NCBI GenBank assembly: GCA_016775335.1
Contig: JAEUGJ010000010.1
Location: forward strand, 74,987-138,986
DNA: 64,000 nucleotides
Reading direction: 5' to 3'
Source: Mogibacterium sp.
Lineage (GTDB): Bacteria; Bacillota; Clostridia; Peptostreptococcales; Anaerovoracaceae
This document shows, one piece after another, positions 8,565 to 16,784 of this stretch. The notes under the pieces are model-generated. The model did not search any database, was not told the origin of the DNA, and saw only the letters and a program-made list of their open reading frames with translations. Numbering within the stretch: position 1 is the stretch's first letter; each line of letters opens with the position of its first letter. Made by a program: the position numbers and the translations under genes.

Positions 8565-9326
8565 ATGAATACTGTTAAGGTTAGAAATACGGTAATCGGT
8601 GAGGGCATGCCGAAGATCTGCGTGCCAATCGTGGGTGTCACCAAAGAAGCCATCTTGGAGGAGGCGAAAGCCATCACCCGGCTTCCGGCAGACGTGGTGG
8701 AATGGCGGATCGACTGGTTCGAGAATGTGTTCGACTTCGCGGCACTGGAGGACGTGATGAAGGATCTTCGCAAGGTGCTGGGCGATATGCCGATTCTGAT
8801 GACCTTCCGGACTTCCAAGGAAGGCGGCGAGAAGGCTATCGAGAATGAAGTGTATGCGGATATCAACATCAAAGCGGCCCGGACCGGTTACGTAGATATG
8901 ATTGACGTGGAAGCCTTCACCGGCGATGACATCGTCCGGAAAATCATCCAGGGGGCACATGCTGCCGGCGTGAAGGTTGTGGCGTCCAACCATGACTTCT
9001 TCAAGACGCCGGATAAGGACGAGATTGTCCGCCGTCTCTGCAAGATGCAGGATCTGGGCGCAGACATTCCGAAAATTGCGGTAATGCCGCAGAACAAGAA
9101 GGACGTGCTGACCCTCCTGGCAGCCACGGAAGAGATGGCATCGATTCATGCGGACCGTCCGATCATCACCATGTCGATGGCTGGCACCGGCGTCATTAGC
9201 CGTCTGTGCGGCGAGGTGTTCGGATCCACCCTCACATTCGGTGCAGCCGCAAAAGCATCCGCTCCGGGTCAGATGGGTGTGGAAGAGCTGAAGCAGGTTC
9301 TCACACTTCTTCACGGAGCCCTGTAA
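8565..9326 (+). CDS. aroD: Type I 3-dehydroquinate dehydratase
   Basis: A 253-residue class I (Schiff-base) dehydroquinase of the shikimate pathway, close to the 252 residues of the enterobacterial enzyme. The catalytic His (H143 in SNHDF) and Schiff-base Lys (K170 in PKIAVMPQ) have the same numbers as in the enterobacterial enzyme when ATG 8565 is used. ATG 8565 is also favoured by AAGGA eight bases upstream, while the ATG at 8547 has its purine run too close. The MSMAGTGVISRLCGE and ASAPGQM segments supply the substrate-binding Arg and Gln. It stands alone, without other aro genes. Confidence 0.95.
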   Translation: MNTVKVRNTVIGEGMPKICVPIVGVTKEAILEEAKAITRLPADVVEWRIDWFENVFDFAALEDVMKDLRKVLGDMPILMTFRTSKEGGEKAIENEVYADINIKAARTGYVDMIDVEAFTGDDIVRKIIQGAHAAGVKVVASNHDFFKTPDKDEIVRRLCKMQDLGADIPKIAVMPQNKKDVLTLLAATEEMASIHADRPIITMSMAGTGVISRLCGEVFGSTLTFGAAAKASAPGQMGVEELKQVLTLLHGAL

Positions 9327-9495
9327 AAACAAATTCCGCGTGCAAGCTCCTTCGTAAAATTTCATTCGTAATTTTCAGTTTTATAGAAATCCTAGATTTT
9401 ATCAGTTGTATCTTATGGTTTTTGCAATATGCAATTGAGTTTCAGCCGTAAATGTGTTACGCTATGTTCAACCACAGGCAAGGAGGCTTATGATT

Positions 9496-10710
9496 ATGAT
9501 TAAACGTGAAATGTATATGAAACGCATCCGTCCGTTTATCGGAACGGAGCTGATAAAGGTCATGACCGGTATCCGCCGGTGCGGTAAATCGGTCATGCTG
9601 GAGCTTATAAAACAGGAGCTTGTGGAGTCCGGTATCAGCTCTGCTCAGTTCATCTCTATCAACTTTGAGGATTTGAACTTCTCTCATCTGCAAACCGCAA
9701 AGTCACTGCATGATGAGATTACCAAGAGAGCCGCAGAGATCAATGGCAAGGTCTATCTGTTTTTTGATGAGATCCAGGAGGTAAAAGACTGGGAGAAGTG
9801 TGTCAATTCCCTCCGTGTATCCCTTGACTGCGACATCTATATCACCGGTTCAAACGCAAAACTTTTGTCCGGTGAGCTTTCCACCTATCTCGGCGGACGC
9901 TTTGTGGAGTTCGTTATTTACCCATTCTCCTTCGCAGAATTTCTGGAACTGTACCGTCCCATCGCACCGGATGAGCCGATTCAGAAATGCTTTCAGAAGT
10001 ATCTATTATCCGGAGGTATGCCATACCTTGCGAACATCCGCTACGAGGATGCTCCTTCCAAACTCTATCTTCATGACCTGTTCAACTCTGTCCAGCTCAA
10101 GGACATTGTGAAGCGGAACAAGATTCGTGACGTAGACTTGCTGGAACGCATCATCGCTTATGTGATTGCGAATGTGGGTACGACCTTTTCCGCAACCTCT
10201 CTGGCGAAGTTCTTCAAAAACGAGAAGCGAACCGTTGCACCGGAGACCATCCTGAACTACATTAAATACTGCTGCGACGCATATTTGTTCTATCAGGTCA
10301 AACGCGAGGACTTGCAGGGGAAGCAGATCCTTGCCTCCAATGAGAAGTATTACATTGCCGACCACGGCATCCGGGAGGCTGTTTTCGGCGGCAATATGCG
10401 TGATATCAACCTCATTTTGGAGAACATCGTGTATCTGGAGCTGCTGCGCCGGGACTACAAAGTGACAGTCGGTAGAACCGGAGACAAGGAAATCGACTTT
10501 GTATGCGACAAGAGTGGAGAAAAACTATATGTTCAGGTTGCCTATCTGCTGGCATCCGATGAGACCGTCCGGCGTGAGTTCGGCGCGTATGACAATATCC
10601 GCGACAACTACCCGAAATATGTTGTCTCTCTGGATGAGTTCGACATGAGCAGAAACGGAATCAAGCACCGCAACATCTGCGATTTCCTGTTGGCAGAGGA
10701 ATGGAATTAA
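9496..10710 (+). CDS. AAA_14/DUF4143 family ATPase
   Basis: A 404-residue protein with Walker A GIRRCGKS (25-32) and Walker B VYLFFDEIQE (about 87-95), followed by a C-terminal DUF4143-like region with a restriction-endonuclease-like LEN...YLELLRR..KVTVGR...EIDFV segment. Such ATPases are common in mobile and variable regions and their role is unsettled. AGGAGG lies nine bases before ATG 9496. The gene is isolated between aroD and a tRNA gene, and its codon choice (more TTT, CTT, TCT) differs from neighbouring housekeeping genes, so acquisition by transfer is plausible. Confidence 0.8.
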   Translation: MIKREMYMKRIRPFIGTELIKVMTGIRRCGKSVMLELIKQELVESGISSAQFISINFEDLNFSHLQTAKSLHDEITKRAAEINGKVYLFFDEIQEVKDWEKCVNSLRVSLDCDIYITGSNAKLLSGELSTYLGGRFVEFVIYPFSFAEFLELYRPIAPDEPIQKCFQKYLLSGGMPYLANIRYEDAPSKLYLHDLFNSVQLKDIVKRNKIRDVDLLERIIAYVIANVGTTFSATSLAKFFKNEKRTVAPETILNYIKYCCDAYLFYQVKREDLQGKQILASNEKYYIADHGIREAVFGGNMRDINLILENIVYLELLRRDYKVTVGRTGDKEIDFVCDKSGEKLYVQVAYLLASDETVRREFGAYDNIRDNYPKYVVSLDEFDMSRNGIKHRNICDFLLAEEWN

Positions 10711-10742
10711 AATAAAAAAACGATTGTTTTCTTCTAAAATAA

Positions 10743-10772
10743 GAGCGACGTTGGCTGCAGCCAACGTCGCTC
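10743..10772. terminator. Perfect hairpin between ATPase and tRNA-Arg
   Basis: A 30-base perfect palindrome, GAGCGACGTTGGC and its complement around a TGCA centre. On the minus strand it is followed by TTATTTTAG, so it probably ends the tRNA-Arg transcript. It may also stop the ATPase gene. Confidence 0.7.
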
Positions 10773-10806
10773 AATTTGTTAGGAACTTTCTTGCAGCTCC
10801 TTTTTA

Positions 10807-10882
10807 TGGTGTCCCAGAGAGGATTCGAACCTCCGACACCCGCTTTAGGAGAGCGGTGCTCTGTCCCCTGAGCTACTGAGAC
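10807..10882 (-). tRNA. tRNA-Arg (anticodon CCU)
   Basis: The cloverleaf folds on the minus strand: acceptor GTCTCAG with CTGGGAC, D arm GCTC..GAGC, anticodon stem CCGCT/AGCGG with loop CTCCTAA (anticodon CCT), T arm GGAGG/CCTCT with TTCGAAT, and an encoded CCA end. It reads AGG arginine codons. A tRNA next to an orphan ATPase is a common insertion setting, but no att-like repeat was seen. Confidence 0.95.
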
Positions 10883-10938
10883 AAATCGGGGCGACACCAA
10901 CGGTGAATCGGTATCGCCCGAACAGAATTCATTTGTTT

Positions 10939-11808
10939 TTACAGTTCCTTGCCGGTCAGGAGCGTGTACGCTTCCTTGTACTTCGCGATGGTCTTGTCGA
11001 TGACATCCTGCGGCAGCTTGTAGTCGCTGTCCGGATTTGCCTTGAGCCAGTCACGAACGAACTGCTTGTCGTAAGACGGCTGGGACTTGCCCACTTCGTA
11101 GCCTTCCAGCGGCCAGAAACGGGAGCTGTCCGGTGTCAGCACTTCGTCGGCCAGAACAATCTCGCCGTTCTCGTCCAGACCGAACTCGAACTTGGTGTCG
11201 GCGATGATGATGCCGTGTTCCCGTGCGTAGTCCGCACACTTCTTGTATACGGCGATGGTGAGATCCCGAACTTTGGATGCATACTCTTCGCCGTGTCCCG
11301 GATAATCTCTCTCCAGAACCTCGATGCTCTTCTCATAAGAAATGTTCTCGTCGTGATCGCCGATTTCCGCCTTGGTGCTCGGAGTAAAAATCGGCTCCGG
11401 CAGCTGCTGGGATTCCTGCAGACCTTCCGGCAGTTTAATTCCGCATACCTCGCCGCATTCCTGATAGCTTGCCCATCCGCTTCCGGTGATGTATCCGCGA
11501 ACGATGCACTCCAGCGGGAGCATCTCCAGCTTGCGGCACATCATGCTGCGGCCTTCGAACTTCTCGTTCCGGAAGAATTCCGGCATATCATTTACATCTG
11601 TGGAAATCATGTGATTCGGAACCACGTCGCTGGTGAAATCAAACCAGAACTTGGACATCTGGGTCAGAACCACGCCCTTGTCTACGATATCGTTCTGCAG
11701 AATATGGTCGAACGCAGAAATGCGGTCGGTGGCAACCATAATCAGGCTGTCATCTGCATCGTAGAGCTCACGAACTTTACCTTCTTTAACCGGGGTATAT
11801 TCCTTCAT
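10939..11808 (-). CDS. purC: Phosphoribosylaminoimidazole-succinocarboxamide synthase
   Basis: A 289-residue SAICAR synthetase of de novo purine synthesis, of the longer form (about 290 residues). The N-terminal VKEGKVRELYD and VATDRISAFD motifs, the ECIVRGYITGSGWASY segment and IIADTKFEFG are typical. ATG 11808 is preferred to ATG 11814 since GGAG lies eight bases from it. It is divergently transcribed from purA with a well-formed promoter at 11856-11884, so both could respond to the same purine signal. Confidence 0.95.
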   Translation of the reverse strand: MKEYTPVKEGKVRELYDADDSLIMVATDRISAFDHILQNDIVDKGVVLTQMSKFWFDFTSDVVPNHMISTDVNDMPEFFRNEKFEGRSMMCRKLEMLPLECIVRGYITGSGWASYQECGEVCGIKLPEGLQESQQLPEPIFTPSTKAEIGDHDENISYEKSIEVLERDYPGHGEEYASKVRDLTIAVYKKCADYAREHGIIIADTKFEFGLDENGEIVLADEVLTPDSSRFWPLEGYEVGKSQPSYDKQFVRDWLKANPDSDYKLPQDVIDKTIAKYKEAYTLLTGKEL

Positions 11809-11855
11809 TTTCATAACTCCATTCTTTGCTATGCATAATAAGACTTGACTCAATA

Positions 11856-11884
11856 AATATACCACCTGGCGGGGAATTGTTCAA
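11856..11884 (-). promoter_or_regulatory. purC promoter
   Basis: TTGAAC (11884-11879), a 17-base spacer and TATATT (11861-11856) on the minus strand, about 50 bases before purC. Confidence 0.55.
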
Positions 11885-11949
11885 GAAATAAGCCCATAAA
11901 AATAAGATTCTTCCGGCAGAGGCGACCGGGAAGAGAATCCCCGAAAGCC

Positions 11950-11978
11950 TTGCATTGCACAGGAAATTGTTATACAAT
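11950..11978 (+). promoter_or_regulatory. purA promoter
   Basis: TTGCAT (11950-11955), a 17-base spacer and TACAAT (11973-11978). It is enclosed by a 10-bp inverted repeat that would be a DNA operator, because its left arm lies upstream of the transcription start. Confidence 0.6.
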
Positions 11979-12146
11979 GACCTGTGTATGTGGCTCGGGG
12001 ATTCGCCTTTTTTGGAGGAGAGCCGGAAGCCCATGCGATTCAAAAAAGCTATTTTTACAACGGTAATTGGGCGATGCAGAAGGTCATTCATTGGACGAGG
12101 TCACAAAGCCTTTATGAGAGCAGAGTGCTGCATTAAAGGAGGAAAT

Positions 12147-13424
12147 ATGATTACAGCAGTTGTAGGAGCAAATTGGGGCGATGAAGGTAAGGGGAAGATC
12201 ACTGATCGCCTGGCACAGGACGCAGATTATGTGGTTCGTTTTCAGGGAGGCAGCAATGCCGGCCACACCATCAAGAATGAGTGGGGCAAGTTCGCACTGC
12301 ACCTTCTGCCATCGGGAATTTTCAGCAAGGACGCAGTCAGCGTAATCGGCAACGGCGTAGCGGTAAATGCGAAGATTCTGGCAGAGGAGCTGAAGACGCT
12401 GGAAGATGCCGGCGTAGAGCACAGCAAGCTGATTGTTTCGGACCGCGCGCACGTGGTAATGTCCTATCACATGCTTTTGGATGCGTACGAAGAGGAGAGA
12501 TTGGCGGGCAAATCCTTCGGTTCCACCAAGGCCGGAATGGCGCCGTGCTACTCGGATAAATATGCGAAGATCGGATTCCAGGTGGGTGAGCTGTACGCGG
12601 ACAGAGAGACCCTGATGCCGAGAATCGAGAACGTATGCCGGATTAAGAACACGCTGATGGAACATCTGTACCACAAGCCGCTGTTGGATCCGGAAGAAAT
12701 TTACAAGGAAATCAAAGAGAATGCGGAAATCCTGAGACCGTACGTGGCGCACACATCCGCTGTGCTGCACCAGGCGCTGAAGGACGACAAGAAGATTCTA
12801 CTGGAAGGTCAGCTGGGCGCGCTGAAGGATACGGATCACGGAATTTATCCGATGGTAACCTCTTCCTCCACACTGGCAGGCTTCGGTGCAATCGGTGCGG
12901 GCGTTCCGCCGTATGAAATTCAGCAGATTATCTGCGTGGTAAAAGCATATTCGTCTGCCGTCGGTGCCGGCGCATTCGTCTCCGAGCTGTTCGGAGAGGA
13001 AGCGGATGAGCTGAGAAGACGCGGCGGTGACGGCGGAGAGTTTGGTGCTACTACCGGACGTCCGAGAAGAGTGGGCAACTTCGATGCCGTGGCAACACGG
13101 TACGGTTGCATGATGCAGGGCGCAACCGAAGTGGCACTCACCGTTGTGGATGTACTGGGATATCTGGACGAGCTGAAGATCTGCGTGGGCTACGACGTGG
13201 ACGGAGAGATCACCACCGACTTCCCGAACACCATTCAGCTGGAGAAGGCAAAGCCGGTATACGAGACCATGCCGGGCTGGAAGTGCGACATCACCGGTAT
13301 TACGAAGTACGAAGATCTGCCGAAGGAATGCAGAGACTATGTGGAGCGCATCGAAGAGCTGATCGGCGTTCCGGTTACCATGGTTTCCAACGGTCCGGCA
13401 AGAGACGAACTGATTTTCCGGTAA
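12147..13424 (+). CDS. purA: Adenylosuccinate synthetase
   Basis: A 425-residue GTP-dependent enzyme that converts IMP to adenylosuccinate. The signature GDEGKGK (11-17) and GGSNAGHTI with the catalytic His (H40) are present, along with the C-terminal TTGRPRRVG and NGPARDE segments. The start is ATG 12147 behind AAAGGAGG; an in-frame extension upstream runs through the leader and promoter and is not coding. A hairpin terminator follows at 13486. Confidence 0.96.
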   Translation: MITAVVGANWGDEGKGKITDRLAQDADYVVRFQGGSNAGHTIKNEWGKFALHLLPSGIFSKDAVSVIGNGVAVNAKILAEELKTLEDAGVEHSKLIVSDRAHVVMSYHMLLDAYEEERLAGKSFGSTKAGMAPCYSDKYAKIGFQVGELYADRETLMPRIENVCRIKNTLMEHLYHKPLLDPEEIYKEIKENAEILRPYVAHTSAVLHQALKDDKKILLEGQLGALKDTDHGIYPMVTSSSTLAGFGAIGAGVPPYEIQQIICVVKAYSSAVGAGAFVSELFGEEADELRRRGGDGGEFGATTGRPRRVGNFDAVATRYGCMMQGATEVALTVVDVLGYLDELKICVGYDVDGEITTDFPNTIQLEKAKPVYETMPGWKCDITGITKYEDLPKECRDYVERIEELIGVPVTMVSNGPARDELIFR

Positions 13425-13485
13425 AAAATACAGAACATTCATACAAAGACTCCATTCATCGTATATAATATGGAATAGAGCGGAG

Positions 13486-13511
13486 AGCCTGCGGCCTGGC
13501 CGCAGGCTTTT
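13486..13511 (+). terminator. purA terminator
   Basis: AGCCTGCGGC (13486-13495), loop CTG, GCCGCAGGCT (13499-13508) followed by TTTT. Confidence 0.85.
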
Positions 13512-13573
13512 ATCGTTGAAAAGATTCGAAGGAAGAGGAAGGTCGCCCGGGGCGGCTTGGAAACGGAGGAAGA

Positions 13574-14119
13574 ATGGGCAGCGCAATCACCCAATGGGAC
13601 GGAAATCTGCTGATGGAGATTCAGCATTTTGTCATACACGAGGGGCTGACGCCTTTGGTGAAATTCATCACTCACCTGGGGGATGCCGGGCAGATTTGGA
13701 TTGCCCTGATTCTGCTGATGCTGTGCTTCAAGAGGACCCGGAGAGTGGGGGTCATCGCAGCGACGGCGCTGATCATCTCCTTCGTGATAAATAACCTGAT
13801 GCTGAAGAACCTGGTGGGCCGAATCCGGCCTTACGAAATGTTCGCCGGAGTTCAGCGGCTGGTGGGAAAACCTTCGGATTGGTCCTTCCCCTCCGGTCAC
13901 TCGGCGGCGTCTTTTGTGACGGCAGTGGTGATGTTCCGGGAGCTTCCACGGAAGTACGGCGTGCCGGCGCTGACTCTGGCATTCCTCATCGCCCTGTCCA
14001 GACTGTACGTGGGCGTGCACTATCCGCTGGACGTGCTTTGCGGAGCCCTCAGCGGAACCATCATCGCACTGCTGGTATGCCGATTCTATGAACGAAAGGA
14101 TGTGCTTTCAAAATGGTAA
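13574..14119 (+). CDS. PAP2-family membrane phosphatase
   Basis: A 181-residue membrane protein with about five transmembrane helices and the three PAP2 motifs: K78-x6-R85-P86, PSGH at 106-109 and SR-x5-H149-x3-D153. Family members dephosphorylate undecaprenyl pyrophosphate, phosphatidate or phosphatidylglycerol phosphate on the outer face of the membrane. The exact substrate cannot be told; BcrC/YbjG-like lipid carrier recycling is plausible for this size. GGAGGAAG precedes the ATG. Its last codons overlap the ung start by 7 bases, so the two genes are coupled. Confidence 0.85.
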   Translation: MGSAITQWDGNLLMEIQHFVIHEGLTPLVKFITHLGDAGQIWIALILLMLCFKRTRRVGVIAATALIISFVINNLMLKNLVGRIRPYEMFAGVQRLVGKPSDWSFPSGHSAASFVTAVVMFRELPRKYGVPALTLAFLIALSRLYVGVHYPLDVLCGALSGTIIALLVCRFYERKDVLSKW

Positions 14120-14811
14120 ATATTGGAAATGATTGGGACGACGTGCTCCGGGAGGAGTTCCGCAAGGGATACTATCTGAACCTGCGGCAGTTCCTGAAGA
14201 AGGAATATTCTCAGGGCACGGTATATCCGCCGATGAACGATATCTTCAACGCTTTTCGGTACACCCCGTATCAGGATGTGAAGGTGGTCATCCTGGGACA
14301 GGATCCGTACCATGAACCGGGACAGGCTCACGGACTGGCCTTCTCCGTTCAGCCGGGCGTTCCGGAACCCCCGTCCCTCCAGAATATTTTCAAGGAGCTT
14401 CACGAGGATATCGGGTTTGAAATTCCGCCGAAGGGAAACGGCTGTCTGGTTCCCTGGGCGAAGTCCGGGGTGCTGCTTCTGAATACAGCGCTGACGGTGC
14501 GGGCGCACCAGGCCAACTCCCATCGGGGAAAGGGCTGGGAACAGCTGACGGACCGGGTGATCGAACTGCTGAATGAGCGGGAGAAGCCCATCGTGTTCAT
14601 CCTTTGGGGCAGCAACGCCAAGTCCAAAGTGCCGCTGATCACCGGGAAGCAGCATCTCATCATCACATCGGTACATCCCAGTCCGCTGTCGGCCTATCGG
14701 GGCTTTTTCGGGGGAAAATATTTCTCCCGGGCCAACGCATTCCTGGAGGAACACGGCGAAGCACCGGTGGATTGGACCCTGGCGGGAAGAAATGGGTCGT
14801 TGGAAGGATAA
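14113..14811 (+). CDS. ung: Uracil-DNA glycosylase, family 1
   Basis: A 232-residue Ung that removes uracil from DNA. The water-activating motif GQDPYH (62-67, D64) and the C-terminal HPSPLS loop are intact, as is the PPSLQNIFKEL segment. Length matches family 1. It begins inside the end of the phosphatase gene (GGA purine run about 10 bases before ATG 14113) and is followed 15 bases later by the GNAT-like gene, so four genes from 13574 to 16568 appear to form one operon. Confidence 0.95.
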   Translation: MVNIGNDWDDVLREEFRKGYYLNLRQFLKKEYSQGTVYPPMNDIFNAFRYTPYQDVKVVILGQDPYHEPGQAHGLAFSVQPGVPEPPSLQNIFKELHEDIGFEIPPKGNGCLVPWAKSGVLLLNTALTVRAHQANSHRGKGWEQLTDRVIELLNEREKPIVFILWGSNAKSKVPLITGKQHLIITSVHPSPLSAYRGFFGGKYFSRANAFLEEHGEAPVDWTLAGRNGSLEG

Positions 14812-14826
14812 GGAAAGGGTTGTAAA

Positions 14827-15219
14827 ATGAAATATCGTTATAACGAAACGCTTCCGGCGGATTTCGCGGCACTGGCGCAGACGTGCGGCGCGAGAATCCC
14901 GCTGAAGTCGGCCCATGAAGCGATACGAAACAGTCTTTTTACCGTGGGAATCTTTGAAGAGGAGCAGCTGGTGGCGTTTGGCCGCATCTGCGGAGACGGG
15001 GTGCTGTACTACCTGGTGTGCGACGTCATGGTGGCGGAGGAATTCCGGGAACGGCATCTGGAGGAGAACCTCCTTCGGGAATTGGGCGACTACCTGCGGG
15101 AGCATCGGCGGCGTGAGAGCCGGGTGATGATTCGGACGGACCGGGCGTACGCCGAGGTCTGCCGGAAGCACGGTTTCAAATATGTGGATGAGGATTACGA
15201 AGTCATCATGAAGGGGTAG
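14827..15219 (+). CDS. GNAT-like acetyltransferase with degenerate acetyl-CoA loop
   Basis: A 130-residue protein with the strand-helix order of a GNAT fold (LYYLVCDVMVAEEFRER..EENLLRELGDYLRE, then DRAYAEVCRKHGFKYVDEDYEVIMK). The pyrophosphate-binding loop, normally R/Q-x-x-G-x-G/A, reads R-E-R-H-L-E at about residues 77-82, without glycines, so acetyl-CoA binding is doubtful. The C-terminal KHGF..V.EDYEV is a normal GNAT ending. It stops two bases before the ATP-grasp-like gene, which suggests a joint function. Confidence 0.65.
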   Translation: MKYRYNETLPADFAALAQTCGARIPLKSAHEAIRNSLFTVGIFEEEQLVAFGRICGDGVLYYLVCDVMVAEEFRERHLEENLLRELGDYLREHRRRESRVMIRTDRAYAEVCRKHGFKYVDEDYEVIMKG

Positions 15220-15221
15220 CA

Positions 15222-16568
15222 ATGAATTTACGGGAACAGATATATACGGATTACATTCGCGAGATTACGGAGCATTACGAAGAAAACCGGGCGGCGGCAG
15301 AGGTGATGAAAGAGGAGCTGCAGCACACCCCGCTGATTTCCCGCGGCCGCCTGATTGACAAGCCGCTGGCGATACAGAAGGTGTACACCCGGGAGGACGA
15401 CCGGCGGTTTCGGGAAATCGTGGAGATGACTCACCGAATCTGCTGCAAGGTGATCGATCGCTATGTGGCGGATCCGGAATACCGGAAGGGCTTCGGCTTT
15501 TCCGAGAAGCTGGAGGAGCTGATTCTGGCGGATCCGGGATACCCGGACGAACTGCCCATGGCCCGCTTCGACATTTTCTATCACGAGGATACCGGGGACT
15601 TTAAGTTCTGCGAGATTAACACGGACGGAACCAGCGCCATGAACGAGGATTTCCATCTGGACAAGCTGAACCTGCGGAACCCGGCCCACCAGGCTATCTG
15701 CCGGAAGTACCGGCTCCGGAGCTACGAGCTGTTCGACAGCTGGGTGGAGACCTTCCTGGAGCTGTACACCCACTACCGGAAAAAACATCCGGAGATGCCG
15801 CTGGTGCCGACGGTGGCCATCGTGGATTTTCTGGATAAGGGGAACGTGCCGGAGTTCTACGAGTTCGCCACACGATTTCGGCAAAAAGGAATTTACGCCC
15901 AGGTCATTGACATCCGGTCGCTCCGTTACGAAGATGGCCGGCTGCTGGCACCGGAGGGCTACGAGATTCACGGAATCTACCGCCGGGCGGTGACGGCGGA
16001 TGTGATGGAGGAGTACGATTCGGTAACGGCGCTGCTGGATGCCTATCGGGATGGAAACATTTTCCTGTGCGGATCCTTCCGAACCCAGGTGGCCCATGCC
16101 AAAACCTTCTTCACCATGCTGCATCGGGAAGAAACCCGGGAAATTCTCACGGCAGAGGAGAACCGGTTCGTGCGGGAGCATGTCCCGTACACCTGCGACT
16201 TCGGGGACGAAGGCATCGCCTTGGAGAAAGTGATTCAGAATAAGGATAAGTACATTCTCAAACCCAACGATTCCTACGGATCCAACAGCGTGGCGGACGG
16301 AAAGGGCCGGTCATCGGAGGAATGGCGGAAGCTGTGCGAGGCATATTACAACAAGGGGTTTATCTGCCAGGAATATGCGGAGCAGTACGCCACTCCAAAT
16401 GTGGATTTCATGTTCGGAGATGGAAGAACTTGGGATTATATCAATATGAACGGGCTGTATTCCTATAACGGAATTTTTGCCGGGGTGTTCACCCGGCAGG
16501 CGCGGGGGACGATTATCACCTCCCATGGAAGCGAGCGAAACGTGGCCAGCTACCTGGTGACGGAGTAA
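15222..16568 (+). CDS. Glutathionylspermidine-synthase-like ATP-grasp ligase (putative)
   Basis: A 448-residue protein that looks like a circularly permuted ATP-grasp enzyme related to glutathionylspermidine synthase. Supporting segments are ARFDIFYHEDTGDFKFCEIN with the acidic metal-site residues (about 110-130), YILKPNDSYGSNSVADG (about 345, nucleotide lysine loop) and DFMFGDGRTWDYINMNG near the C-terminus. Such enzymes form amide bonds between a carboxylate and an amine; the substrate is unknown. ATG 15222 overlaps no gene and follows GGGGTAGCA. With gshA at 22 kb, a thiol-peptide product is conceivable but speculative. Confidence 0.6.
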   Translation: MNLREQIYTDYIREITEHYEENRAAAEVMKEELQHTPLISRGRLIDKPLAIQKVYTREDDRRFREIVEMTHRICCKVIDRYVADPEYRKGFGFSEKLEELILADPGYPDELPMARFDIFYHEDTGDFKFCEINTDGTSAMNEDFHLDKLNLRNPAHQAICRKYRLRSYELFDSWVETFLELYTHYRKKHPEMPLVPTVAIVDFLDKGNVPEFYEFATRFRQKGIYAQVIDIRSLRYEDGRLLAPEGYEIHGIYRRAVTADVMEEYDSVTALLDAYRDGNIFLCGSFRTQVAHAKTFFTMLHREETREILTAEENRFVREHVPYTCDFGDEGIALEKVIQNKDKYILKPNDSYGSNSVADGKGRSSEEWRKLCEAYYNKGFICQEYAEQYATPNVDFMFGDGRTWDYINMNGLYSYNGIFAGVFTRQARGTIITSHGSERNVASYLVTE

Positions 16569-16597
16569 GGCGGTGCGCCGGAAGGGCGCGGAAAAAA

Positions 16598-16640
16598 CGG
16601 TGAAATCTTAAGGAATCTTAAGATTTCACCGCTTTTTCTT
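16598..16640 (+). terminator. Terminator of the PAP2-ung-GNAT-ligase operon
   Basis: A perfect 15-bp stem CGGTGAAATCTTAAG with CTTAAGATTTCACCG (16617-16631) around GAAT, followed by CTTTTTCTT. Confidence 0.9.
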
Positions 16641-16641
16641 A

Positions 16642-16650
16642 TGGTACAAT
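16642..16650 (+). promoter_or_regulatory. Extended -10 promoter for the subtilisin gene
   Basis: TGG directly before TACAAT (16645-16650) gives an extended -10; no -35 stands out. The structured leader at 16657-16743 starts just downstream. Confidence 0.35.
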
Positions 16651-16656
16651 AATTGT

Positions 16657-16743
16657 AAATTGCGGATGCCGAAGATGCAGGCGGGTGTTCTTCTCCCCCC
16701 GATTCGAGCGCTCGGTCAACCTGCACGGTGGGATTCGCAATTT
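16657..16743 (+). ncRNA. Unassigned structured leader RNA
   Basis: AAATTGCG (16657-16664) pairs with CGCAATTT (16736-16743); inside, GCCG pairs with CGGT and GCAGG (16678-16682) with CCTGC (16720-16724), enclosing GGG..CCC and CCGA..TCGG hairpins. A T-rich run follows. The gene start is 42 bases downstream. I compared it from memory with common riboswitches and SRP RNA and found no match. Confidence 0.45.
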
Positions 16744-16784
16744 TATTTTTACAGAACTTATCGAAACAGACAGGGGTAAGAGCA

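Larger units (their letters stand above)
11809..12146. other. Divergent purC-purA control region
   Basis: No gene. It contains the purC promoter (minus) and the purA promoter (plus). The purA promoter is nested inside two inverted repeats: GAATCCCCGA (11935-11944) with TCGGGGATTC (11995-12004), and CACAGG (11958-11963) with CCTGTG (11981-11986). A leader of about 160 bases precedes purA. Confidence 0.5.

Noticed and set aside
16657..16743. SRP (4.5S) RNA or a known riboswitch
   Set aside because: The conserved GGAAG..AGCAG apical motif of SRP RNA is absent and no riboswitch core I know could be matched on either strand.
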